A stretch of 45,335 nt of DNA from Streptomyces sp. UW30 (GCF_008042075.1 NZ_RDBN01000021.1:35514-80848); one strand, 5' to 3'. Counted from the first letter of the stretch, positions 9,751 to 18,374 are shown. Numbers and translations are program-made. The notes: generated from the letters alone by a model not told the origin.

Positions 9751-10650
9751 ATGGAGCATGAGGTGTTCGTTCCGGTTCCGGCGGAGCGGCTCAGGGAGGT
9801 GCTGGCCGATCCCGTGCGGGTCGCCCGGGCGGTCCCCGGGCTCCAGCAGGACGCCGGGGCCGAGCCGGTGACCGGGCGGCTGAAGGTGCGCGTCGGCGGC
9901 CACACCATCACCTATCGGGGCGCCGTGCGGATCTCCGCCCGGGACGACGGTTCCTATGCCGTCGAGGGCGACGCGACCGAGGCGCGCGGGAGCGGGTCCG
10001 TGAAGCTGGCGCTCACCCTGCGGGTGGAGGAGGCCGACGGCGGGTCCACGATGCGGTTCGAGGGGAGCGCATCGGCGGACGGGCGGGTCACGGAGTTCTC
10101 GGCGGAGGCGGTGGGGTCGGCCGTCACCCGGCTGCTGAACCGGTTCGGCGGGCAGCTGGGAGTGGTGGCCGGGGAAGAGCGGTCCGAGCCGGAGCCCGAG
10201 CCGGAGGCCGAGGCGTCCGTCGAGGCCGTCGAGGAGGCGTTGGCGCCCGGGGAGTTCGAGACCCGGGTGACCAGTGACTTCGAGACGACGCCGGACGCGG
10301 ATGATGCCGCGGCGCCGGAGGTCGGGGCGGAGCCCGCGTCCGTCTTCGAGAGCGAGGTGCCGCCGCCGTCGCTGGATCCCCGGGCCCAGGACGACGAGGA
10401 CGACGAAGCCGACGAGGACGACGAAGGCGACGAGGAGCCGCACGTCGCGGAGGCGGCGCACGCCCGGCGGACGATGATCGGTCGCAGCGCGGAGGAAGTG
10501 GACCACGCGCCGCCGCGCGGCCGGTACGCGCCTGTTCCGGCGCCGCAGACCGTGGCGCCGCATTCCACCCTGCGGTGGGCCGCTCCGGCAGCGGTGCTGG
10601 TGCTGGCCTCGGCGTTCGTGGTGGGGCGGATGCTGCGTCGACGCCGCTGA
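9751..10650 (+). CDS. SRPBCC (CoxG-like) protein with acidic linker and C-terminal membrane anchor
   Basis: 299 aa. Residues 1-140 form a START/SRPBCC hot-dog-like ligand-binding domain of the CoxG type (MEHEVFVPVPAERLREVLADPVRVARAVPG ... GRVTEFSAEAVGSAVTRLLNRFGGQL). A long acidic, disordered linker (about 150-235, rich in Glu/Asp/Pro) follows, then one TM helix (about 275-293, AAPAAVLVLASAFVVGRML) and a basic end RRRR. CoxG relatives help mature or recruit carbon monoxide dehydrogenase; no such genes are present here, so the role is open. TAGGCT ten bases upstream and the lack of a ribosome binding site suggest a leaderless mRNA; an in-frame GTG at 9709 is the alternative start. Confidence 0.8.
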   Translation: MEHEVFVPVPAERLREVLADPVRVARAVPGLQQDAGAEPVTGRLKVRVGGHTITYRGAVRISARDDGSYAVEGDATEARGSGSVKLALTLRVEEADGGSTMRFEGSASADGRVTEFSAEAVGSAVTRLLNRFGGQLGVVAGEERSEPEPEPEAEASVEAVEEALAPGEFETRVTSDFETTPDADDAAAPEVGAEPASVFESEVPPPSLDPRAQDDEDDEADEDDEGDEEPHVAEAAHARRTMIGRSAEEVDHAPPRGRYAPVPAPQTVAPHSTLRWAAPAAVLVLASAFVVGRMLRRRR

Positions 10651-10660
10651 GCGACCCCGC

Positions 10661-10985
10661 CCCGACGAGCGGAGCGGCCTGCCCGTCGAGAGTGATGCGC
10701 CGAAGATCGACGTAGTAGTCGGCTTCCAGACCCGACGACAGGGTCACCTTGCCGTGCACCACGGCCTTGTCCTTGATCTGCTGCAGCAGCTCGCCACGTA
10801 CGTCAGTCATGCCGAACCGGGATGCTCCGAGCGCCTGTCACCAGCCGAGACGGAAGCCCCTCGGGAGCCGGCGTCAGTCCAGAGCGAGTTCGTCCTTGGA
10901 GTACGCGAAGAGGTACGGCACTCCCGCGCCCTCCTGGATCTTCTCGGCGGCCCCGGTGGCCCGGTCCACGATCGTCGCGACGGCG
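10661..10985 (-). repeat. Scrambled inverted copy of pyrE ends (325 bp)
   Basis: 10661-10814 is the exact reverse complement of 11537-11690 (pyrE start), and 10813-10985 is the exact reverse complement of 11978-12150 (pyrE end plus downstream). They are joined with a 2-base overlap, so the minus strand reads pyrE tail then pyrE head. The block replaces the intergenic region and about 80-90 codons of the following gene. The right joint shares GACGGCG with the host gene. It is probably a template-switch or assembly product; see findings. Confidence 0.9.
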
Positions 10986-11530
10986 CCTGGAACGTCGCCC
11001 GGGTCACCGACGACGAGGCCGTCATCACGTACGACCTGGTCGAGCCGTGGCCCTATGCCGCCAGGGTCACCCATGTCGTCGCGCTCACCCCGGACAGCCT
11101 CAGCCTGACCATGGCGGTCGAGACGTACGAGGACTCGTTCCCGGCGCAGATCGGCTGGCATCCCTGGTTCAACCGGAACCTCGGCGGCGAGGGCGCGCAG
11201 GACGCCCGGCTCGACTTCACCCCCGCCTGGCAGGAGGAGCGCGGGGACGATCACCTGCCCACCGGCAACCGGATCGAGCCGAAACCCGGCCCCTGGGACG
11301 ACTGCTTCGGCATGCCCGGAGGTGTCGACGTCACCCTCACCTGGCCGGGGCAGCTGGAGCTGAAGGTGGCCAGCCGCGAGGAGTGGGTCGTCGTGTACGA
11401 CGAGCAGGAGGCCGCCGTGTGCGTCGAGCCGCAGACCGGGCCGCCCAACGGTCTGAACACCCTGCCCCGCCTGGTCACGCCCCTGGAGCCGCTGGAGGCC
11501 ACGACCGTCTGGAGCTGGCGGCGCCTCTAA
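10979..11530 (+). pseudogene. Aldose 1-epimerase-like protein, N-terminus replaced
   Basis: About 183 codons remain of a galactose-mutarotase-fold protein: DGAWNVARVTDDEAVITYDL, FPAQIGWHPWFNR (catalytic-His-containing strand), DDCFGMPGGVDVTLTWPG, and the family end VCVEPQTGPPNGLNTL. Intact homologues have roughly 80-90 further residues at the N-terminus, including the first substrate Arg/His positions. Here those codons and the promoter are replaced by the inverted pyrE block. The frame stays open into the block and has a GTG at 10754, but the resulting N-terminus is nonsense antisense pyrE. It would lie just upstream of pyrE (10 bases) in an operon. If the join is an assembly error, the true gene is intact. 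Confidence 0.8.
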
Positions 11531-11540
11531 GCTGGGCGGC

Positions 11541-12089
11541 ATGACTGACGTACGTGGCGAGCTGCTGCAGCAGATCAAGGACAAGGCCGTGGTGCACGGC
11601 AAGGTGACCCTGTCGTCGGGTCTGGAAGCCGACTACTACGTCGATCTTCGGCGCATCACTCTCGACGGGCAGGCCGCTCCGCTCGTCGGGCAGGTGCTGC
11701 TCGACCTGACGGCCGACCTGGAGTTCGACGCAGTGGGCGGGCTGACCATGGGCGCCGACCCGGTCGCCGCCGCGATGCTGCACGCGGCCGCCGCCCGCGG
11801 CAAGCGCCTCGACGCCTTCGTGGTGCGCAAGGCCGCCAAGGCGCACGGGCTGCAGCGCCGGGTCGAGGGACCGGACATCGCCGGCCGCCGTGTGCTCGTC
11901 GTCGAGGACACCTCCACCACCGGCGGCTCCCCGCTCACCGCCGTCGAGGCCGTGCGCGAGGCCGGCGCCGAGGTCGTCGCCGTCGCGACGATCGTGGACC
12001 GGGCCACCGGGGCCGCCGAGAAGATCCAGGAGGGCGCGGGAGTGCCGTACCTCTTCGCGTACTCCAAGGACGAACTCGCTCTGGACTGA
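11541..12089 (+). CDS. pyrE: Orotate phosphoribosyltransferase
   Basis: 182-aa type I phosphoribosyltransferase that converts orotate and PRPP to orotidine 5'-phosphate, the fifth step of pyrimidine synthesis. Seen: SGLEADYYVDLRRITL near the N-terminus (orotate loop), GGLTMGADPVAAAML, the flexible loop with FVVRKAAKAHG, and the PRPP-binding motif VLVVEDTSTTGGS at about residues 117-129. The length is typical for actinobacteria. ATG at 11541; the preceding epimerase gene ends ten bases upstream, suggesting co-transcription. Pieces of this gene are duplicated in inverted form at 10661-10985. Confidence 0.97.
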   Translation: MTDVRGELLQQIKDKAVVHGKVTLSSGLEADYYVDLRRITLDGQAAPLVGQVLLDLTADLEFDAVGGLTMGADPVAAAMLHAAAARGKRLDAFVVRKAAKAHGLQRRVEGPDIAGRRVLVVEDTSTTGGSPLTAVEAVREAGAEVVAVATIVDRATGAAEKIQEGAGVPYLFAYSKDELALD

Positions 12090-12261
12090 CGCCGGCTCCC
12101 GAGGGGCTTCCGTCTCGGCTGGTGACAGGCGCTCGGAGCATCCCGGTTCGTCTGGAAAGATGGGGCCGACGATGACGTCACACCCCCCAAGGTCTAGGTC
12201 AGGGCCGTAAGAAAAACGCCGTACGCAGTACGTCAACCCGCACACTCCAAGGAGCGGACAG

Positions 12262-13284
12262 ATGCCCATCGCAACCCCCGAGGTCTACAACGAGATGCTC
12301 GACCGGGCGAAGGCAGGCAAGTTCGCCTACCCGGCCATCAACGTGACCTCCTCCCAGACCCTGCACGCGGCCCTGCGCGGCTTCGCGGAGGCGGAGAGCG
12401 ACGGCATCATCCAGATCTCCACGGGTGGTGCGGAGTTCCTCGGCGGCCAGCACAGCAAGGACATGGTCACGGGCTCCGTCGCCCTGGCCGAGTTCGCGCA
12501 CATCGTCGCCAAGAAGTACGACATCACCGTCGCCCTGCACACCGACCACTGCCCGAAGGACAAGCTCGACGGGTACGTACGCCCGCTGCTCGCCGTGTCC
12601 GAGGAGCGCGTCGCGCGCGGTGAGAACCCGCTGTTCCAGTCGCACATGTGGGACGGCTCGGCCGAGACCCTCGCCGACAACCTCTCCATCGCCCAGGAAC
12701 TGCTGGAGCGCGCCCGCGCCGCGAAGATCATCCTTGAGGTCGAGATCACCCCGACTGGCGGCGAGGAGGACGGCGTCACGCACGAGATCAACGACTCGCT
12801 GTACACGACCGTCGACGACGCGATCCGTACGGCCGAGGCGCTCGGCCTCGGTGAGAAGGGCCGCTACCTGCTGGCCGCGTCCTTCGGCAACGTCCACGGC
12901 GTGTACAAGCCGGGCAACGTCGTGCTGCGCCCCGAGCTGCTGAAGGAGCTGAACGAGGGCGTCGCCGCCAAGTACGGCAAGGCGTCCCCCTTCGACTTCG
13001 TCTTCCACGGCGGCTCCGGCTCCACCGAGCAGGAGATCGCGACCGCGCTGGACAACGGCGTCGTCAAGATGAACATCGACACCGACACGCAGTACGCCTT
13101 CACGCGTCCGGTGGCGGCCCACATGTTCCAGAACTACGACGGCGTCCTGAAGGTCGACGGCGAGGTCGGCTCCAAGAAGACCTACGACCCGCGCACCTGG
13201 GGCAAGCTCGCCGAGGCGTCCATGGCCGCGCGCGTGACGGAGGCCTGCGCCAACCTGCGTTCCTCGGGTACGAGGATCAAGTAG
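12262..13284 (+). CDS. fba: Class II fructose-bisphosphate aldolase
   Basis: 340-aa zinc-dependent aldolase that cleaves fructose 1,6-bisphosphate to glyceraldehyde 3-phosphate and dihydroxyacetone phosphate in glycolysis. Seen: VALHTDHCPKDKLDGY (Zn/catalytic His-Asp), FQSHMWDGSAETLADNL, LEVEITPTGGEEDGV, and FDFVFHGGSGSTEQEI (phosphate-binding GGSGS). GAGCGG lies upstream of the ATG at 12262. The 172-base gap after pyrE presumably contains its own promoter. A strong terminator follows. Confidence 0.98.
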   Translation: MPIATPEVYNEMLDRAKAGKFAYPAINVTSSQTLHAALRGFAEAESDGIIQISTGGAEFLGGQHSKDMVTGSVALAEFAHIVAKKYDITVALHTDHCPKDKLDGYVRPLLAVSEERVARGENPLFQSHMWDGSAETLADNLSIAQELLERARAAKIILEVEITPTGGEEDGVTHEINDSLYTTVDDAIRTAEALGLGEKGRYLLAASFGNVHGVYKPGNVVLRPELLKELNEGVAAKYGKASPFDFVFHGGSGSTEQEIATALDNGVVKMNIDTDTQYAFTRPVAAHMFQNYDGVLKVDGEVGSKKTYDPRTWGKLAEASMAARVTEACANLRSSGTRIK

Positions 13285-13318
13285 TTCCCTGGGTTTCCCG
13301 GGGTTTCCCGGGATCTTC

Positions 13319-13351
13319 CGAGCCCGGCGCCTGTCTACGGCGCCGGGCTCG
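13319..13351 (+). terminator. Terminator of fba
   Basis: Perfect 13-bp stem CGAGCCCGGCGCC / GGCGCCGGGCTCG with a 7-base loop, 35 bases after the fba stop. Confidence 0.85.
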
Positions 13352-13367
13352 CTGTATACCTGAGGAC

Positions 13368-14849
13368 ATGCCCGACGTCCGGCTGGCCTCACCGCAGGGC
13401 AAATGGATCCTGCTCACCACAGTCCTCGGCTCCAGCATGGCCATGCTGGACTCGACCGTCGTCAATGTCGCCCTCCCCCGCATCGGCGAGGACCTCGACG
13501 CCGACCTCGCCGCGCTCCAGTGGACGATCAACGCGTACATGCTGACGCTGGCCGGGCTGATTCTGCTCGGCGGCTCGCTGGGGGACCGGTACGGGCGGCG
13601 CAAGGTCTTCGTCATCGGCGTCGTGTGGTTCGCCGTGGCCTCACTGCTGTGCGGGATCGCCCCGAACGCCGGGGTACTCATCGCCGCGCGAGCGCTGCAG
13701 GGCGTCGGCGGGGCCCTGCTCACGCCCGGTTCCCTGGCCCTGATCCAGGCGTCCTTCCATCCCGACGACCGGGCGCGGGCGGTCGGCCTGTGGTCGGGCT
13801 TCGGGGGCGTCGGCGCGGCGGTGGGCCCCTTCCTCGGCGGCTGGCTGGTGGACGGGCCCGGCTGGCGGTGGGTGTTCCTGCTCAACGTCCCGCTGGCGCT
13901 GGCGTGCGCGCCGATCGCCGTACGGCACGTCCCGGAGTCCGGGGACGGCGGCAAACACGGGAGCTTCGACGTGCTCGGCGCGGCCCTCGGCGCCCTGTCC
14001 CTGGCCCTCGTGACGTACGCGCTGATCGAGGCCCAGGACGGCTCGGTGGTCGTCGCCGTGTCCGCGGTCGCCGGCGTGGCAGCGGGCGTCGCCTTCGTGG
14101 TCGTCGAGAAGCGCCGGCCCGATCCGATGATGCCGCTCGGCATCTTCGCGTCCCGTCAGTTCACCGCCGTCAACATCGTCACCCTCTGTGTGTACGCGGC
14201 CCTCGGCGGCTTCTTCTTCCTCGCCGCCCTCCAGCTCCAGGTCGTCTCCGGCTACTCGGCCCTGGGCGCCGGTACGGCCCTGCTCCCGACGACCCTCCTG
14301 ATGCTGCTGCTCTCCGCCCGCTCCGGCGCGCTCGCCGCCCGGATCGGCCCACGCATCCCGCTCACCGTCGGGCCCCTGGTCTGCGCGGTCGGCATGCTGC
14401 TGATGCTGCGGGTCGGCGAGGACGCCTCGTACGTCGCCGACGTGCTCCCCGCCGTGCTCGTCCTCGGCATCGGCCTGGTCACCATCGTGGCCCCCCTCAC
14501 CGCCACGGTCCTCGCCTCGGTCGACGTCGCCCGCGCGGGCCTGGCCAGCGGCATCAACAATGCGGCGGCCCGAGCGGCGGGCCTGATCGCGGTGGCCGCG
14601 TTGCCGCTGCTCGCCGGCATGGGGGAGGAGGCGTACCGCTCGCCGGACGCCTTCAACACGTCGTTCGACCGGGCGATGGTGTGGTGCGCCGGCGCCCTGG
14701 TCCTGGGCGCGGCCATCGCCTTCGCGACGGTACGGGCGCTGCCACCGGACTGCCTCCGACCGGAGTGCCTCCACCACGGGTCGATCAATTCGCCGCCGTT
14801 GGAGGGGGTGCGGAGTCGGTCGCGGTTGTCGGGGGAGGGGGAGGGGTAG
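13368..14849 (+). CDS. MFS transporter, DHA2-type drug exporter
   Basis: 493 aa with about 14 membrane helices. Seen: MLDSTVVNVALPRIGEDL in helix 1 (motif D1 of 14-TM exporters), the loop GDRYGRRKVF (motif A), ARALQGVGGALLTPGSLALI (motif B) and GPFLGGWLVDGPGWRWVFLLNVP (motif C region), all typical of proton-driven multidrug exporters. The substrate is unknown. The start ATG lies only 17 bases after the fba terminator, with TATACC just upstream, so a leaderless or very short leader is likely. The last about 30 residues (CLRPECLHHG...EGEG) are low in hydrophobicity and may be affected by the repeat that follows. Confidence 0.88.
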   Translation: MPDVRLASPQGKWILLTTVLGSSMAMLDSTVVNVALPRIGEDLDADLAALQWTINAYMLTLAGLILLGGSLGDRYGRRKVFVIGVVWFAVASLLCGIAPNAGVLIAARALQGVGGALLTPGSLALIQASFHPDDRARAVGLWSGFGGVGAAVGPFLGGWLVDGPGWRWVFLLNVPLALACAPIAVRHVPESGDGGKHGSFDVLGAALGALSLALVTYALIEAQDGSVVVAVSAVAGVAAGVAFVVVEKRRPDPMMPLGIFASRQFTAVNIVTLCVYAALGGFFFLAALQLQVVSGYSALGAGTALLPTTLLMLLLSARSGALAARIGPRIPLTVGPLVCAVGMLLMLRVGEDASYVADVLPAVLVLGIGLVTIVAPLTATVLASVDVARAGLASGINNAAARAAGLIAVAALPLLAGMGEEAYRSPDAFNTSFDRAMVWCAGALVLGAAIAFATVRALPPDCLRPECLHHGSINSPPLEGVRSRSRLSGEGEG

Positions 14850-14934
14850 CGCGGGTGGCCCGGACCGCACAACTCAGCTCGTCAAGGCGTGTGAGGCCGA
14901 GGTCCCGGCGTCCCTGGCCCTCACCCACCAGCCC

Positions 14935-15055
14935 GTCCGGGGGTCCCCCCTGCTCGAAGAGCTTGGGGGAGTTTGAGGACGAGGCCCTTTGGGGCCGAAG
15001 CGGGGTCTGGGGCGGCAGCCCCAGCGGGGTCGAAGGGGCGGAGCCCCTGGGGGAC
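14935..15055. repeat. Streptomyces-type intergenic GC-rich repeat element
   Basis: Contains a TCCCCC...GGGGGA hairpin (14944-14970) with an inner GCTC-GAA-GAGC stem, then GGGGCCGAAGCGGGGTCTGG, CGGCAGCCCCAG and GGGCGGAGCCCCTGG segments. From family knowledge, this sequence type occurs in many intergenic positions in Streptomyces genomes. Here it is joined in frame to the DUF3151 coding sequence. Confidence 0.7.
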
Positions 15056-15421
15056 CCCGACGACCCCGAGCCGCGCGAGCTCCTCGCCGGCGGCACCGCC
15101 CCCGCGGACGTCGCAGCGAAGTACCCCACCTCCTCCCTGGCCTGGGCCCAGCTCGCCGACGACGCCTTCGAGCGCGGCAGCGTCGTGGAGTCGTACGCCT
15201 ACGCCCGCACGGGCTACCACCGCGGCCTGGACGCCCTGCGCCGAAACGGCTGGAAGGGCCACGGCCCGGTCCCCTGGGAGCACGAGCCGAACCGCGGCTT
15301 CCTGCGCGCCCTGCACGCCCTCGCCCGCGCCGCCGGAGCGATCGGCGAGCAGGAGGAGTACGAGCGCTGCTCGCAGTTCCTGAAGGACTCCTCGCCGGCG
15401 GCCGCCCAGACCCTGGGCTAG
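15056..15421 (+). pseudogene. DUF3151 family protein, 5' end replaced by repeat
   Basis: The region from PDDPEPRELLAGGTAPADVAAKYPTSS to the end (about 122 codons) matches the conserved actinobacterial DUF3151 protein, including SLAWAQLADDAF, YAYARTGYHRGLDALRRNGWKG and GPVPWEHEPNRGFLRALHALARAAGAIGE. Homologues have about 16 more residues at the N-terminus with a proper start. Here that part and its ribosome binding site are replaced by the GC-rich repeat, and no plausible start codon with a ribosome binding site is seen. Function unknown; helical, TPR-like appearance. Either a real 5' loss or a misjoin at the repeat. Confidence 0.75.
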
Positions 15422-15446
15422 TCGCTCCCGGCGACCGCGGTCCCGT

Positions 15447-15476
15447 AAGGCCCGCCGATGTGACCAGGCGGGCCTT
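15447..15476 (+). terminator. Terminator after DUF3151 gene
   Basis: Perfect 10-bp stem AAGGCCCGCC / GGCGGGCCTT with a 10-base loop, 26 bases after the stop. Confidence 0.8.
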
Positions 15477-15578
15477 GCGCCACCCGGGGTGATACCTGAG
15501 GATGCCGGGTGGGGACCGGGGCCCCTTTGTCGATAACGGCAGGGCGGACCGCTACCCGGAGTTACACAGGAGACAGCA

Positions 15579-16451
15579 ATGTCCCAGCAGGCTCACAAGC
15601 CCGTGGAGACGTCCGAGGAGACGTCGACGGAGACTCAGGAGCCCGAGACCCCCAATCTCGACTTCGCAGGCACGACGCCGTACGAGGACTACGTCAAGGC
15701 GGATGTGCTCACCCACCTCCAGCACACCCTCTCCGACGACCCCGGAGAGATGGTCTTCCTGGTCACGACCCAGGTCATGGAGCTGTGGTTCACGGTCATC
15801 GTCCACGAGTGGGAGACCGCGGCACGCGCCCTGCGCGAGGACCGCCCGGCCGTGGCGATCGACGCCCTGAAGCGCTCCGTACGGGAACTGGATGCCCTGA
15901 ACTCCTCCTGGAAGCCGCTCGGCCAGCTCACCCCGGCCCAGTTCAACTCCTACCGCAGCGCCCTCGGCGAGGGCTCCGGCTTCCAGTCGGCGATGTACCG
16001 GCGGATGGAGTTCCTGCTCGCCGAGAAGTCCGCGTCCATGCTGGTCCCGCACCGCGGCGCCCCGCGCGTGCACGCGGAACTGGAGAAGGCGCTGCACGAG
16101 CCGAGCCTCTACGACGAGGTGCTGCGCTTCCTCGCCCGGCACGGCTGCGCGATCCCGCAGGCCGTGCTGAAGCGGGACGTGTCCCGGAAGTACGAGCCCT
16201 CCCCGGCGGTCGAGGCGGCCTGGACGGCGATCTACGCCGGCGACCAGAACTCCGAGCTCGCCCGCCTGGGCGAGGCGCTCACCGACGTCGCCGAACTGGT
16301 GTGGCGCTGGCGCAACGACCACCTGGTCGCCACCCGCCGCGCGATGGGCGCCAAGGCTGGCACGGGCGGTTCGGCCGGCGTGGCCTGGCTGGAGAAGCGC
16401 GCGCAGAAGAACGTGTTCCCGGAGCTGTGGACGGCGAGGTCCCATGTCTGA
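15579..16451 (+). CDS. kynA: Tryptophan 2,3-dioxygenase
   Basis: 290-aa heme dioxygenase that opens the indole ring of L-tryptophan to N-formylkynurenine. Seen: TPYEDYVKADVLTHLQ, MVFLVTTQVMELWFTVIVHEW (active-site helix; the usual His at the 'THQ' position is replaced by Thr/Gln context), QFNSYRSALGEGSGFQSAMYRRMEFLLAEK (family signature), the likely heme-ligand H248 in WRWRNDHLVATRRAMG, and TGGSAGVAWL (substrate carboxylate loop). The N-terminal 28 residues are Glu/Thr-rich and probably disordered. AGGAGAC precedes the ATG. The gene overlaps the next one by eight bases, so it is co-translated with kynureninase. Confidence 0.95.
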   Translation: MSQQAHKPVETSEETSTETQEPETPNLDFAGTTPYEDYVKADVLTHLQHTLSDDPGEMVFLVTTQVMELWFTVIVHEWETAARALREDRPAVAIDALKRSVRELDALNSSWKPLGQLTPAQFNSYRSALGEGSGFQSAMYRRMEFLLAEKSASMLVPHRGAPRVHAELEKALHEPSLYDEVLRFLARHGCAIPQAVLKRDVSRKYEPSPAVEAAWTAIYAGDQNSELARLGEALTDVAELVWRWRNDHLVATRRAMGAKAGTGGSAGVAWLEKRAQKNVFPELWTARSHV

Positions 16452-17685
16452 GTTCGCCGAACTGGCCGCGAAGGCCGAGAAGCTGGACGCGACCGACGAA
16501 CTCGCGGGCAAGCGCGCCGAGTTCGTGCTGGACGAGATCGTCTACCTCGACGGCAACTCACTGGGCGCCCTGCCGGCGAACGTGCCGGGACGGGTCGAGG
16601 ACGTCGTACTGCGGCAGTGGGGCCGGATGCGCATCCGCTCCTGGGACGAGAGCGGCTGGTGGACCGCGCCGGAGCGGATCGGCGACCGTATCGCTCCGCT
16701 GGTCGGTGCTGCGCCGGGCCAGATCGTGGTCGGCGACTCGACAAGTGTCAATGTTTTCAAGGCACTTGTGGCCGCAGTGCGGATAGCGGAGTCCACCGGT
16801 TCCGCCGGTTCCGCCGGTTCCACCGGTTCCGCGGGTACCGGCCGGGACGAGATCCTCGTCGACGCGACGACCTTCCCCACGGACGGCTACATCGCCGAGT
16901 CCGCGGCCCGGATGACCGGTCGTACGCTACGGCCCGTGACGCCCGCGGAGGTGCCGGCCGCACTGTCCGGCCGTACCGCCGCCGTCCTCCTCAACCACGT
17001 CGACTACCGCACGGGCCGGCTGCACGACCTGCCGTCCCTGACCGCCGCCGTGCACGCGGCGGGCGCGGTGGCCGTCTGGGACCTGTGCCACAGCGCGGGC
17101 GCCCTGCCGGTCGGGCTCGACGAGCACGGGGTGGACCTGGCCGTCGGCTGCACCTACAAGTACCTGAACGGCGGCCCGGGTTCACCGGCGTACCTCTATG
17201 TGCGCCGGGACCTCCAGGACCGTTTCGACTCCCCGCTGCCCGGCTGGAACTCGCACACCGAGCCCTTCGGCATGCGGCCCGACTTCGAACCGGCCTCCGG
17301 CGCTCTGCGCGGCCGCGTCGGCACGCCCGACATCCTCTCCATGCTCGCCCTGGAGGCGGCCATGGAGGTCTGGGACGGCGTGTCGATCGAGGCGGTACGG
17401 GCCAAGTCGCTCGCGTTGACGGACTTCTTCCTGGAGTGCGTCGCGGCGTATGTGCCGAAGGACCGTGTGGAGTCGGTGACTCCGGCGCCCCACGCGGAGC
17501 GCGGCAGCCAGGTGGCGCTGCGCTCCGCGGATGCCGGGGACGTGATGAAGCGGCTCATCGAGCGCGGGGTGGTTGGCGACTTCCGCCACCCGGACGTGCT
17601 GCGGTTCGGTTTCACGCCGCTGTACGTCGGGTTCGCGGACGTGGAGCGGGCGGCCCGGGTGCTGGCCGAGGTGCTGCTGCGCTGA
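16444..17685 (+). CDS. kynU: Kynureninase
   Basis: 413-aa PLP enzyme that cleaves L-kynurenine to anthranilate and alanine. Seen: VYLDGNSLGALPANV near the N-terminus, VVGDSTSVNVFKALVAA, LLNHVDYRTGRLHDL, VWDLCHSAGALPVGLDEHGVDLAVG, and CTYKYLNGGPGSPAYLYV, where K239 carries PLP. It overlaps kynA by eight bases. Odd feature: an extra low-complexity Ser/Thr/Gly/Ala segment (about residues 117-133) encoded by 9-base repeats of GGTTCCGCC type at about 16797-16845, in a surface position just before DEILVDATTFPTDGY. A similar insert occurs in the formamidase-like gene downstream. Confidence 0.95.
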   Translation: MSEFAELAAKAEKLDATDELAGKRAEFVLDEIVYLDGNSLGALPANVPGRVEDVVLRQWGRMRIRSWDESGWWTAPERIGDRIAPLVGAAPGQIVVGDSTSVNVFKALVAAVRIAESTGSAGSAGSTGSAGTGRDEILVDATTFPTDGYIAESAARMTGRTLRPVTPAEVPAALSGRTAAVLLNHVDYRTGRLHDLPSLTAAVHAAGAVAVWDLCHSAGALPVGLDEHGVDLAVGCTYKYLNGGPGSPAYLYVRRDLQDRFDSPLPGWNSHTEPFGMRPDFEPASGALRGRVGTPDILSMLALEAAMEVWDGVSIEAVRAKSLALTDFFLECVAAYVPKDRVESVTPAPHAERGSQVALRSADAGDVMKRLIERGVVGDFRHPDVLRFGFTPLYVGFADVERAARVLAEVLLR

Positions 17686-17697
17686 CCCCGGTCGGTC

Positions 17698-18300
17698 CTA
17701 GCCGGCGTACACCCCCGCCACGGCAGCCGCGTGCGCGGCCCGCGCGGCGCGCTCCGCGGCGGGGGCGTCGGGGACCTCCCCGGTCGTCAGCAACTGGTAG
17801 TAGAGGGGCGCCGACACCGCCCGTACGACCGCCTCCGGGTCCGTACCGACGGGCAACTCCCCCCGGGCGACGCCCTGTTCCACGCAGGGCGCCCACTCCG
17901 CCACCCGCACCTCGTAGAAGCGCCGCAGCGCCTGCGCCGTACGTTCGTCGCAGGTCGCGGCGGCGATGACGGCACGGAACAGCGCGCCCTGCCGGGGGTC
18001 GGCCAGCGTCCGCCGCACCAGCTCCGCGTTGGCCCGCAGGTCACCCAGCACGGAGCCGGTCTCCGCGCGCGGCAGCGACTGCTCGGCCATGTCGGCGAGC
18101 AGGTCGGCCACCAGCCCCGTCACCGAGCCCCACCGCCGGTACACGGTCGTCTTGCCGACCTCCGCGCGGCGGGCGACGTCGGCGAGGTCGAGGCCGTCGA
18201 AACCCTGCTCCGCCAGCACGTCTCCGGCGGCTCGCAGCACGGCCGTACGGACACGCGCGGTGCGCCCTCCGGGACGGACGGTGCCGGGTTCGGCGGACAT
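17698..18300 (-). CDS. TetR family regulator
   Basis: 200 aa. The N-terminal helix-turn-helix is clear: AVLRAAGDVLAEQGFDGLDLADVARRAEVGKTTVYRRWGSVTGLVADLL (residues about 19-67). The C-terminal ligand domain resembles TetR_C_11/16 types (LVRRTLADPRQGALFRAVIAAATCDER ... APLYYQLLTTGEVPDAP). The start ATG at 18300 has AAGGAGG eight bases upstream; the frame is open further, but that lacks support. It is convergent with kynU (12 bases) and divergent from the formamidase-like hydrolase, so that hydrolase, and perhaps kyn genes, may be its targets; inferred from position. Confidence 0.9.
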   Translation of the reverse strand: MSAEPGTVRPGGRTARVRTAVLRAAGDVLAEQGFDGLDLADVARRAEVGKTTVYRRWGSVTGLVADLLADMAEQSLPRAETGSVLGDLRANAELVRRTLADPRQGALFRAVIAAATCDERTAQALRRFYEVRVAEWAPCVEQGVARGELPVGTDPEAVVRAVSAPLYYQLLTTGEVPDAPAAERAARAAHAAAVAGVYAG

Positions 18301-18357
18301 ATCGGCCTCCTTGGTGCACGTGCGTGCTGCGGCGTGATCCGCGGTGCCAGCGTAACG

Positions 18358-18374
18358 AAACAACAGTACCGTTT
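18358..18374. promoter_or_regulatory. Candidate TetR operator AAAC-N9-GTTT
   Basis: A short inverted repeat in the AT-richest part of the region between the divergent TetR gene and the hydrolase gene at 18510. TetR proteins commonly bind such sites next to their own gene. The arms are only 4 bp, so this is tentative. Confidence 0.35.

Noticed and set aside
10124..10810. Minus-strand ORF starting with the pyrE N-terminus (MTDVRGELLQQ...)
   Set aside because: It is the inverted pyrE fragment running into antisense of the SRPBCC gene; not a second pyrE.
11475..12269. Minus-strand ORF with low-complexity protein over pyrE
   Set aside because: Antisense of pyrE and its flank, sharing sequence with the inverted block; no independent support.
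13285..13320. TTTCCCGGGG direct repeats before the fba terminator as a regulatory site
   Set aside because: Short GC repeats downstream of a gene; better explained as sequence drift beside the terminator.
13355..15500. TACCTGAGGA at 13357 and 15493 as further copies of the TCS motif
   Set aside because: Only about eight bases are shared with the 16-mer, and the GTAGTA part is missing.
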